From Halichondria panicea (lineage: Eukaryota > Porifera > Demospongiae > Suberitida > Halichondriidae), in NCBI RefSeq assembly GCF_963675165.1, contig NC_087392.1, positions 4,609,442 to 4,673,441 of the forward strand: DNA of 64,000 nt, given 5' to 3'. The position numbers and the translations under genes were made by a program. Of this stretch, positions 9,053-18,700 are shown piece after piece; position 1 is the first letter of the stretch, and each line of letters opens with the position of its first letter. The notes beneath the pieces were generated by a model that was given only the letters and a program-made list of their open reading frames with translations, was not told where the DNA came from and ran no database searches.

Positions 9053-11248
9053 TTAGGCACTATGTACAAAAGTAAATGCTTCACATTTTCTGTATGTACG
9101 ATCTCCTCCCACCACCATCAGTTTGTTCCCAGGAAGGGCAGCAGTGTGGCATAATGAGCGAGGTGTTGACATTTGACTAATGACAGTCCATGATGTCATT
9201 ACGTACTGATATATGTCCTTGGTGTTATCTCTATTGGAGTCCAGCCCACCCACTGCCAGCAGGTGACCATTGATGGTAACAAGGGTGGAATGGCTAACTG
9301 GCAAAGGGACAATCTTCTCCCATATAGCTGAGATTGGCTGGAACTGAGTTAGTTGTCTTAATGAGCATTTGTACACTGAATATTTCTCCTGAGCATCACT
9401 AGTTTGTGGGTGTATGTACACATCGTCTCTACAGATCGTTGATGATAGGTCATCGGTTCGCACAGGTAGTGAGGCAACAATAGACCAATGTTTGTTAGCG
9501 GTGTTTAATATCTCAACTATATTTAAAGTTTTTGAGTCACCATATCCCCCGGTCACTACAAGCGTGTTGTTAGCATACACAGCTCCAGGTCCCCACCGTC
9601 TAGTTGGCATGGGAGGGAAATGTTTGACCCATTTGTTGTTAATGTAGCTGCAGAGTTTGTTACTATAGCATTGTCTGCCTGACCGTCCCCCCACAGTTGT
9701 GAGCACGCCATCAACACTGACAATAGTGAAGCGGTCATTAGGGCAAGGTGGTAACTCGTGCCACTGGTTGTTGCTGAACTCAAAAATAGTTATACTTGTG
9801 TATGGACTGAAGTATGCCTTGTCTCCAATCACGGCTGATGATGATGATCCATACCTCATAACAACAGGTACATCGGGTAGTGACTCTATTGTAACAGGTT
9901 TCATTGGTGTAGCTTGAGCATCTTGTAGTGCAACTTGGTGTATTCGAGTCGATAGATCGTGAATTTTGTCGTTCTTGCTTGCCAACGTTTGTCTCAGTTG
10001 AGTCACTTTTCTGTCTCGTTGATCGATGGCTTGTTGGAGGGCAGCAGTGTTCACCTCACTCGATTGCAACTCTTGGTTGAGTTTCCTCAGCTGTCTCTCC
10101 CTGGCTTCAGCCTCCTGTTGAAGTGTTTGGTTTTCTTGTGTTGCTTGGTCTAGTCTTGTAGTGAGTTGACCATTTTCAATGTGTAACTGTTCATTGTTTT
10201 GTGTAATTGTCTCTCGATTGGCTTGTAGCTGTGTGTCTTTTTCTGTGATAAGCTGTTGATTTGCTTGTAGTTGTTCATCTTTCTCTCTGAGCATCTGGTG
10301 CAGGTCTTGTTGGGAGCTTTCCTGATACCGTGGTGTCATCTTGAGAGCATCCAGTGTTTGGCAAAGCTGTTGGGAAGATGGTCGTTCAACATCTCTGTTT
10401 TTGAGGCAGTGACGAGCAATCGGCAGTAGAGGGTGGGTGGGCTCAATCAGGCTCATGTGGGCTTCTCGTCTCTCCAGTTCTGGAATTGCTATTTTAGCTT
10501 CAATTGTGCGACCTGGATTTCGTGGATCAGGAATTTGAATACTCTCAAATCGATCTGTTGGATTTGGAAACAGTTGAGTTGTGGTCTGAACTAGAAGCAC
10601 ACCAAATGAGAAGTTGTCTAGTTTCTCTGTGTACACTGGTGGTTCGTTTAGTGCCTCGGGAGACATGAAGGCTGGTGTTCCCGGGCATGTGGTCATTGTG
10701 GCTAGTCGGGTAACGTTTATGTCCCTGAATTTGGACATTCCAAAATCAGTGACTTTGGCCCGAGTGCCTGCAATCAGTAGGACATTGTTGCTGGAGAGGT
10801 CGCGATGGATGATCCCATTGGAGTGGAGAAAGGCAAGTGCTTGAGCTATGTCATAGGAGAGGTTGACTTGAATGTGGTAGGGAATGTCTCCAGGTGATGA
10901 CTCCAGGAAGTGTGTCAGACTCTCGTCCATGAGCTCCATGAGAAGAACTGGTGCATTTGTGTCGGGATCGCGATAGGTCCCCAAGTACTGTACAATGTTG
11001 GGATGGTTGATACGACTCAGAAATGCACACTCTGTTTCGAATCTTCTAAACGGGTGTCTATGTTCTTTGCCAAGATCTGGAACAGTCATTTGGAAGAGCA
11101 CTGGATAGAGTAGCTTGGCAGCACAGAGTAGCTGGTCACACTTGGCTTTACACACTGCCCCGTAAGAGCCAGTACCCAGGGTATCATTCTTGAAGAGTTG
11201 AATATTTCGAAATATGTATTCTTGTTCAGGATCTTGTCTATCAGCCAT
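9053..11248 (-). CDS. Kinase-coiled coil-Kelch protein, copy 2 (intact)
   Basis: A single open frame of 731 residues with no introns. Residues about 18-300 are a protein kinase domain: glycine loop GTGSYGAV (25-32), lysine 45 in CAAK, HRDLSSNN (148-155) with catalytic Asp150 and Asn155, DFG (168-170), and SPE (196-198) in place of APE. Residues about 315-435 are a Gln/Glu-rich coiled coil. Residues about 455-731 form a Kelch beta-propeller, with repeated Gly-Gly turns such as TVGG, VTGGYG, AVGGLD and VVGGD. All residues needed for catalysis are present, so it should be an active Ser/Thr or dual-specificity kinase, probably cytosolic, as no signal peptide or membrane segment is seen. Kelch domains usually bind partners. 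Its target is unknown. It lies antisense between two helicase exons (6444 and 11737). Its 5' flank to about 12,060 matches that of copy 4. Confidence 0.9.
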   Translation of the reverse strand: MADRQDPEQEYIFRNIQLFKNDTLGTGSYGAVCKAKCDQLLCAAKLLYPVLFQMTVPDLGKEHRHPFRRFETECAFLSRINHPNIVQYLGTYRDPDTNAPVLLMELMDESLTHFLESSPGDIPYHIQVNLSYDIAQALAFLHSNGIIHRDLSSNNVLLIAGTRAKVTDFGMSKFRDINVTRLATMTTCPGTPAFMSPEALNEPPVYTEKLDNFSFGVLLVQTTTQLFPNPTDRFESIQIPDPRNPGRTIEAKIAIPELERREAHMSLIEPTHPLLPIARHCLKNRDVERPSSQQLCQTLDALKMTPRYQESSQQDLHQMLREKDEQLQANQQLITEKDTQLQANRETITQNNEQLHIENGQLTTRLDQATQENQTLQQEAEARERQLRKLNQELQSSEVNTAALQQAIDQRDRKVTQLRQTLASKNDKIHDLSTRIHQVALQDAQATPMKPVTIESLPDVPVVMRYGSSSSAVIGDKAYFSPYTSITIFEFSNNQWHELPPCPNDRFTIVSVDGVLTTVGGRSGRQCYSNKLCSYINNKWVKHFPPMPTRRWGPGAVYANNTLVVTGGYGDSKTLNIVEILNTANKHWSIVASLPVRTDDLSSTICRDDVYIHPQTSDAQEKYSVYKCSLRQLTQFQPISAIWEKIVPLPVSHSTLVTINGHLLAVGGLDSNRDNTKDIYQYVMTSWTVISQMSTPRSLCHTAALPGNKLMVVGGDRTYRKCEAFTFVHSA

Positions 11249-11736
11249 AGCTATTGACTTGTTAGCAAACTATAGGTGTGCTAGAAAAGGGGTGAACATG
11301 TGCTTGTTGGATCAGTGATCATGTGCAGAGTAGATATTCACGACCATATGCATCATTAGTAACTATATAGTTATAATACCACGGAATACCTTACATTGTG
11401 ATGGTCGTTTCTTAGCAACAAAAATGGCTTGTATTGTGTATCTCTGCATTGTGCCGTATTACTAGAATGTTTTGTGAGTTCAGATTTAACAATTACATGC
11501 GACCATAGAACATAGAGACCAGTTTAGAATGGCATGGTGTATATATAATTATATATTGCTGAGATAGATGTATTAAAGCAGGTTTTAACGGTAGCCGGAA
11601 TTTTGTGAGATCGCAAAAACCTATACTGGTATTAGTATGACATACGATCCTTGCCGGAACACCTTGAGTTTCTGCATGCATGTTCATACTGATACTCTCT
11701 CATTCATTTGTATGTCCCCTCCATGCATGCATGCAG

Positions 11737-11853
11737 GGATGTGACGGTGCTGAGGCTGGTGGGTGGTGGGACAGTGGAAGAGGACATCATCCAGTGCATG
11801 TGTACAGATCAAGCTGCGAATGGAGCAGGACCTCACAGCCTCCACTGACCACG
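11737..11853 (+). pseudogene. SMARCAD1-like helicase exon (after motif VI), copy to the right of kinase 2
   Basis: It follows acceptor CATGCAG and reads VLRLVGGGTVEEDI, matching VIKLISQGTIEESML of SMARCAD1, which lies just C-terminal to motif VI. After GACATCATCCAGTGC the frame shifts relative to the better copy at 39179, so the LRLEHDVTAST part is read out of frame. The donor ACG|GTGAGG is kept. This is an exon remnant. Confidence 0.65.
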
Positions 11854-12074
11854 GTGAGGGAAGAGGGGTGCATGGTCACAATATTGACACTGTGTTTACA
11901 CAGTATAGGGAGTTGCATCTAGTGAATTTAATGACTATGCACAATGTACACCGAGGGTGGTATTTTCAACCTGTGAGAGTTTGTTTTGTATAATTATAGC
12001 AGATTAACAAGCAACTAATTAATGTATGCCTGTTACTGGTACCTATATATTATAGTTAATGTACACAGTATTCG

Positions 12075-12350
12075 TTGAGGCCTTGTAAAGGAGGCTATAG
12101 CATTGCGCATGCTCAGGTAGATGGAACATAAGTAAAAAGTTTATGCCCAACTAGCTTTTTAAGAATGTCTTGAACTGGACAATGAGAGACAATTGTGGAA
12201 AAAATTATGGAAGACAGTCCTCCTTTGGAATCTCCAAAATAGGTAATCCCCGGGCCAGAAACCCCCTCCTCCCTCCTCCCCTCTCTGACAGTCCCTGCAG
12301 TTGAGAAACGACCTCTCCTAGACGATTTGGTGCCCTAGCAAAGAAACAAA
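12075..12350 (+). pseudogene. SMARCAD1-like N-terminal exon remnant plus flank
   Basis: This segment is nearly identical to 37600-37875 and more distantly to 42668-42840. The coding part in the better copy is a Pro/Ser-rich stretch ending in a basic and acidic serine tract, as expected for the disordered N-terminus of SMARCAD1. This copy stops at AAAGAAACAAAAAATG, before the acidic part. It marks the edge of a duplicated segment just upstream of the CRYL1-like exons. Confidence 0.5.
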
Positions 12351-12486
12351 AAATGCCAAAAGCCTGTTACAACACTCAGCAGCCTGCAAGCTACGTGTGT
12401 ACGTGTACATTACTTGAATGATGGTTGCTATAGTAGTTATGCAGCTAATTTACTATAATTAATATTCACTGTTGCCCACCTTGCAG

Positions 12487-13707
12487 GAGTGTGTGCCTGA
12501 GAATGTTGATCTCAAGAGAAAGGTGTTTGAGCAGTTGGATGCTCTGGCTGATGACAGGGTCATCCTCGCCAGCTCCACCTCTTGTATCATGCCCTCCCTC
12601 TTTACAGCTGACCTCAAACACAAGACTCAGTGCATCGTCGTCCATCCTGTGAGTGCAGCTGTACAACTCTTGCTATATATTGGTTGAGGATACAGTTGAG
12701 CTAGAATTATTTTATTGATATTGCACAGATTTCAGAAAGCTTATGGTTTACTCTAAAAATAGACAACTACACTGTAAGCAACTCTTTTCAAATTGCCCAA
12801 TTTGTGTACGCAACTTATTAACTTTGCACGATATATTATTTTATCTGTTCGGTATTTTCATACTTATGAATCCCCTCCTCCTCAGATCAACCCTCCCCAA
12901 TATATTCCACTGGTGGAGGTGATCCCAGCTTCCTGGACCGACCCCTCTTTCGTCACGACAACAGTAGAGATCTTGAAGGGGATTGGTCAGGCTCCAGTTG
13001 TGGCTAAGAAGGAGATCAATGGCTTCATTGTCAACAGGCTGCAATATGCCCTCATCATGGAGGCATGGAGGCTGGTAGAGGTGGGCACACTTACAAGTGA
13101 CGCCTTTGCTGTTAAATCAACGTTGTTTTGTACCACTAAATGTTCTGTTCGTGTACCAGTGATGTCCCCAGAAGTGGTGGCTATTTCAATCCTTGGACTC
13201 AATTCAACAAACACATTTATAATAAAATAGGCCTAGGAGGCGGTTTAGTACCAACCACCACCGACCAGTGTGGGCACATCCCTGATATAGCTTATCTGTT
13301 TCAACACATTTGTAATGCTTCAGTAAGTGTGAATCTTCTCTCTCATGGACACACAGGATGGTGTGGTGTCCCCTGAAGATGTGGACACTGCCATCTCCCA
13401 TGGCCTCGGATTGCGATACTCTTTCATGGGACCGTTTGAAACCATGCACCTCAATGCCACCGGTATGCAAGACTACTGCCAGAAATACGGGGAGAATATT
13501 GTGAACGTGTGTGAGAGTCAAGGGTCGCCCAGGCCTCTGGCTGGAGACATTCTTGGGCTGGTGAGTGAGGCGATGGAGAGGAGGATACCATTGGAGCAGC
13601 TGGGAGCTAGGAGGAGTTGGAGGGACGAGAGGCTTGCAGCATTGGCTATACACACACGAGGGATGCAGGAGAAGGAGAACACTAGCTCTAGTAACAGTGA
13701 TGTTTAG
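12487..13707 (+). CDS. CRYL1-like L-gulonate 3-dehydrogenase / 3-hydroxyacyl-CoA dehydrogenase family (C-terminal exons only)
   Basis: Three exons in frame, 12487-12648, 12886-13080 and 13357-13707, give 235 codons and a stop. The product matches lambda-crystallin/CRYL1 from about residue 90 to the end: [67 protein letters not shown] and [10 protein letters not shown]. The catalytic His of this family is in the HP-x-NPP block, which the first splice joint rebuilds. CRYL1 oxidises L-gulonate with NAD+ in the uronate/pentose route and acts in the cytosol. The N-terminal Rossmann fold with its GxGxxG motif, about 90 residues, is not visible upstream; instead there is duplicated helicase sequence. 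Either the 5' exons lie very far away or this is a truncated copy. The splice sites and frame are intact in what remains, and a poly(A) signal follows. Confidence 0.8.
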
Positions 13708-13791
13708 GTTTTTACCATGACTTGTGTTTTTTTTTGCTAGCTTAATAATTGTATATAGATGGATTATAAAGAGCGATAACTGATGTGTGGC

Positions 13792-13797
13792 AATAAA
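13792..13797 (+). terminator. Polyadenylation signal of the CRYL1-like gene
   Basis: AATAAA lies 85 bases past the stop codon, in a normal position for the 3' end of this gene. An A-run follows directly, so a chance match is possible. Confidence 0.5.
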
Positions 13798-13980
13798 AAA
13801 AAAATTAATAATACCACCATAATTATAATTATATCACCCTTTACCAGGAGTTTGCCTTTACCCAGCTACCAGCCCCACCCTCCCTGTGTCCTAGAAGAGA
13901 AACCCCATCAGATAGATATATCCTCACACCAGAGTGCATGCAAAACCAAGAAGTAGACAAAACAAACTGGCCGGCCGGCC

Positions 13981-14192
13981 ATGGTCCTCTCTACTTGCAT
14001 GGTCTTGCTGGTCTGCACAGCTCTGCTTCTCTACCTTTAGGTTACAGGTATGTAGTGAGTAGTCTACATTCTGCCCTATTGTATTGTGTACCATTTAGCC
14101 AAGGTCTCTTATAACGTTCTATGCAGACTACTCTTTGCTCCCAGCTGCCGAATATTTAATGGCAGCAATATACCGATCAAGGGACCACCACT
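13981..14192 (+). pseudogene. 5' fragment of a cytochrome P450 gene
   Basis: The first two exons of the P450 gene at 50951 are recognisable: a start codon and hydrophobic anchor ([12 protein letters not shown]) at 13981, and an exon-2 start after acceptor CTATGCAG at 14127. The anchor exon ends in an in-frame stop (TAG at 14038-14040), and homology is lost after about 14192. Upstream sequence from about 13850 also matches the 5' flank of that gene. It is a dead fragment. Confidence 0.7.
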
Positions 14193-14289
14193 GTGTGTGC
14201 ATGTTTGTTTATTGTATAGGATAAGTGGAGATCGATGACGATAAATTAATGAATGGGTTTGTGGATTGCAGAATTTATGTCTCAATACG

Positions 14290-15372
14290 TGTACAGGGTT
14301 TTGCAAAATCCTTGCAACAGGGCTAAACAGACATTGCAATGACTTCCATATATGGAAGTCAACTAATAATTATTTTGTGTACATGTACATGTATATGCAG
14401 CATACAGGGATGTATGATTATTCCCCTCTGGCTCCAATCCACTCAGTCATACGACTGAGTATCCATATAGCCGGTAGGGTATTGAAATAACTGTTGACTT
14501 TTTTTTTTAATGTTCTGGTGACTCTTCAAAATCCCCTCTAATTCAAAATCCTGTATGACAGACACCCTGGTATGTGTATAATCATTTCACGAATTGAAAT
14601 ATGTCCAGAGAGCATCAGCTTATATTCATACGTTTGTAAGAACTGTTGCTCTTTTCAATGATATACCGGAACAGTTGATAAATGACACCCTCCAAACAGT
14701 GGTATTGGCTGATATTGATAAGCTTGAAGACAGATGCCTTGCCCCTTATAGGCCTTATATTGTAACCAACATTTCAGACTTATCTGGTAACGAGTAATTT
14801 ACTGGAAGCTACACTCCTACTTTCATTGATTTCCAGCCTATTAGCTTAGCTAAAAGCAGTCACACATGACCGTGCTAATAAATTAATCTACACTTGGATG
14901 AGATTTCTTTAAAAATAATGTAAACAGGTACAAAACTTGTTTAACAGGTCAAGCTGTACACCAGGATGACCATTGAAAATTTGCATGTCTTGAAGGTATG
15001 CTCCTCTCACTTCTTTGCTTTGCCATCTTCTGTCTGGTTATTATTTTGAAGAATGCAAAAACCTCCAAATGGTACTAAAAACAACTGATAATGATCAGTC
15101 AATACACAGCTATGCCAACAGTTCTGCACACACCAACATCACAACAATATTTGCCTTGCATCCACCTGGTGTACCATCCACCACCTTAATTAAATGTTGT
15201 GAATAATTATAAATAAGCTGATGCTCTCTTTAGGCTCACAGGACATCTTTCATTATACATATACCTGGACATGTACACTATAATATTATTATAAGTCAGC
15301 AGTTGACTTCCATATATGGAAGTCATTGCTGTGTCTGTTTAGCTTGTTGCAAGAATTCTGCAAAACCCTGCA
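14290..15372. mobile_element. Element with 70-bp inverted ends carrying a perfect 20-base palindrome
   Basis: About 14290-14362 and 15302-15372 are inverted copies of each other. Each contains the perfect palindrome GACTTCCATATATGGAAGTC and a CAGGGTTTTGCAAAAT-type end. The interior of about 940 bases has no transposase. It contains a decayed copy of the MITE found at 23108 (about 14400-14570). A small open frame at 14594-14797 has a faint resemblance to the C-terminus of LINE reverse transcriptases, too weak to annotate. Confidence 0.55.
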
Positions 15373-15474
15373 AAAAACAAAACAATGCAGTTCTGTTGGC
15401 CATCAGAGGAGGTACAACAGGCGCGGTGCAGCTCAAGCAATTAGCCTCAGTAAAACATACGACGTGGGCGGGAT

Positions 15475-15536
15475 TTTTTGTATGGATTCAATTTTCATAA
15501 ATACACTTAACGCTTCACTAATAAATTGAATCCATA
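15475..15536. repeat. Short hairpin repeat
   Basis: TTGTATGGATTCAATTT is mirrored by AAATTGAATCCATACAAA about 30 bases later. It resembles a tiny MITE between the inverted-end element and the NLR gene. Confidence 0.5.
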
Positions 15537-15720
15537 CAAATAATAGGCCCATCACCTCTTAGTTGACCTGCATAGTAGAATAGTTGCCTTAGTGATTCAT
15601 TACTGAGTTATTATGTAAAAAACATTTTGGAAATTTATGCTGAACGTCTTCTATATTACACTAATTATAATACTCTGAGCAAAACAAAGTATGCCCGAGG
15701 CATTGCAATGATAGCAGTCT

Positions 15721-18700
15721 CTAAATCTGCAGTAGTGGTTTATGTTTGTTTTTGATGTTGTACTCCTTATCAGTATCTGTTTCAAGTCCCTCGATCTCTT
15801 TCACTAACTCATCTTCCAATTTTCCAACAGTTAAATCTAAGACAGGTTTTCTCTGAATGTATGCCGTTGCAAACTCTTTTAAATGACCCTCAATCAATTT
15901 ATCGGCAATATTTAGATTTTGAAGGCCTTGATTGTGTATTAGCATTTCACACACAGATTTAGCGACTTCATCTTTTGGGTCGAGTTCTTGTAAATAAGCT
16001 TCACTACAGTCTAACGTGTTTAACGTTGTGTTTTCGTGTAAGCTTTCAAATAGTTTTGTACATCCCAGAATGCTTAATGTGTATTTGCTGATTGTTAGTT
16101 CCATCAGCGAGCAATTTTGTGACAGAGTGTCAGCAATACAACAAACCACATCGTCATTTGTCTTACTTCGACGACTTATTTTTAGAACAGTCAGTGTTTT
16201 GTTGTTAATGAGTAGACATTTCAAAGCTGTGCAACACTCTTCTCCATCCAATATATTATCACTGACATCTAGTGTGGTGATGCATGATGAACAAAGACCA
16301 TTGAAAAGTTCTGTCCAACCTTTCTTTACTTCATAATTATTGTTGAGACTAAGTTTTTTCAAAGGAGAGTCCTTTGTAAAAGTAATTCCCTTAAATGCTT
16401 CTTCCGTTAAACGAAACTGGTCAACTCTCAAAACAGTTAGTACTTTACTTCCACGAATGTACTGTTTAAAGGCTAAAGATCCCTCATTTCCAAATCCTTC
16501 ACTGTTGAAAGGCGCTGATAAGTCTAAAGTGGTGATGGAGGTTGATGGGAGTGTTTGAAACAACAATACTGCCATCTTACCAGTAGTCTGGACACTGAGT
16601 TCTCGCAGGCTTTGATTTTCTGATAGAACATGAAAGAAACTTTCTGAATTATCCTTTAATATTACTTTCAAGACTTGTAACTGCTTGCATGTTGTGACTA
16701 TCTCTGAAAGTTGTTTCACATATTCTTCATTCAAAGTACATCTTAAATTTAGTTCACAAAGATTTTGGGACTTCACTGTAAGTAGTGCATTGAGCCAGCT
16801 GCTGTCTTCCCAACTATAGTATCTCCAACTAGAGTCTTCTAACTTGAGTGCCACAGTTGAATTGAGTGAGAGTCCATCCTCCAATTGTTTGATAGCTGTG
16901 TCATTCAGTTGACATGTGTCCAGTTTCAGTGTTTGTAATCTATTAGTTTTCTTAAGCATATCTTGAAAATTTCCAGCACATTTTGTGAAATTCTTCTTAG
17001 AAAGATTGGCTATTGTTAAACTAGTTACTGTTTTGCTATTTCCTATTGACCTGAGTAGAGCCTTGGACACGAATGATTTAGTGGTAACAGTTACTCCATG
17101 TAGTTCCAATGGCAAATCTTCTTCTAGCAAGGGCTTAAAGGGCATAAATAGATCCTCTGAGTCAAAATCATGTATGTACTCGTCAGGTGACTCAATATCA
17201 ACATGAACAAGTTTGTCTTCGTGTACTGACATTGCCAATTTAACCTTATTAGATATTGAAATGTGACCACGTACATTCAGTGGCAAGTTATTTCGAAAAT
17301 GTGTTAGACCTTCGTGGCTTATTTTGTCTCCATATAAATGTAAGGTACGCAGGTTTCTCTTGTTTTGCAAAGCTGTTATTAGTGTTGTAATATCATTTAA
17401 ATGGAACTGGCTCTTGTGAAGTTGAAGGTGTTTTATACGCTTACTATTTTTGATGACACTGCAAACACTTTCCCAAGCCTCATCTCCAGAACCAGAGCAA
17501 TCTGGGCAATCTTCAAAAGCTTTGAGGCCAGCCAGTGACAGTTGTTTCAAAATTTCAGGTCGAATAAACTTAAAACATGTTGTAAGAATTCCTGAGCAAA
17601 TTTTGGAATGTGTGGGAATGATCATCTCTCTATTTGATAGCACTGTTTGATCGTGATATGAAAGGTGTTGACGAAAATTAAAATTTATTAATTTCTTTAA
17701 TTTCCTTAATCTTTTCACAATTGCACCTCCTAACTGAGTGCATGATTCGTGGTGTGGGATACTAATATTAATGCTGTCCACTTTCGACTCTTCTGATAAT
17801 AGCGGCATCAATATATCCTCAGCATTGACTTCGTTTGAAGTCACATCTAATTGTTTAGTTAAGCACAATACTGGAACATCTCTTAGTGAATGTTTCTTTG
17901 TAATTATTGTCTTGAAGCAGTCATTATTAAGACTGCACTCGGACAAGTTTATCTCATTCCACACGTGATCTTTGGGAGTTAGGGCGAGAAAGTTGGCCAA
18001 GACAAGGCAGTCGAACTGAGAGAGACTCTGCTTTGACAAGTTGAGTGAATTTATCACCAGACAGGGCAAAAGCCAGTTGTATGTTGTTTGTCGGCTTTCA
18101 TATTGAAGATGGGCTAGGAACAAGAAGCAAGATCTCTTATTAGTGTCTATTGATTTCGGAGCTGGGAAGGCTTGTTCAATGGGAAGAAAATCAAGTTGAG
18201 TCAATCCAGAGAGAAAGAGTAAAGTCATTCTAAATCTATCATCACCAATTTTGGATGTAATAAACTCTAGTTTGTCTTTGTTGCTCTTTGTTAGTGCGAG
18301 ATGTCTGGCTGCTAGAAACTCTTGAATGGTTAAATGAAGGAACTGATAATAATGAGCCTCCATTACTCCCATGCACTTTATTAGGTTTAGCAGTCCCAGT
18401 GACAAAGTACCTTTTTCTTCGGTGACTTCTGTATATTCAAAGACCAGTTTGTCTTGAGTCATTCCTGTGAATGCAGTCTCTGATAGGCAGTCTAGACACT
18501 TGATAACTTGAGTTGGTAATTTCTTTATAGTATTAGCATGTTCTATCTGGTCATAGTCAATTTCATGCTCTCGTTCTTGAAATATTTTGTTCTTGTAGTG
18601 TTTGACTGTGTACAGAATGAATACCTCATAGAGTTGTGTGAGTGTGTCGGGTAAGGTATCTTGTTGCTGGTAGACATACAGTACAATTCTGCAGTTTAGA

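Noticed and set aside
14594-14797. 67-residue open frame resembling the end of a LINE reverse transcriptase
   Set aside because: Only a short weak RTVALFNDIPEQL-like match; too little to call.
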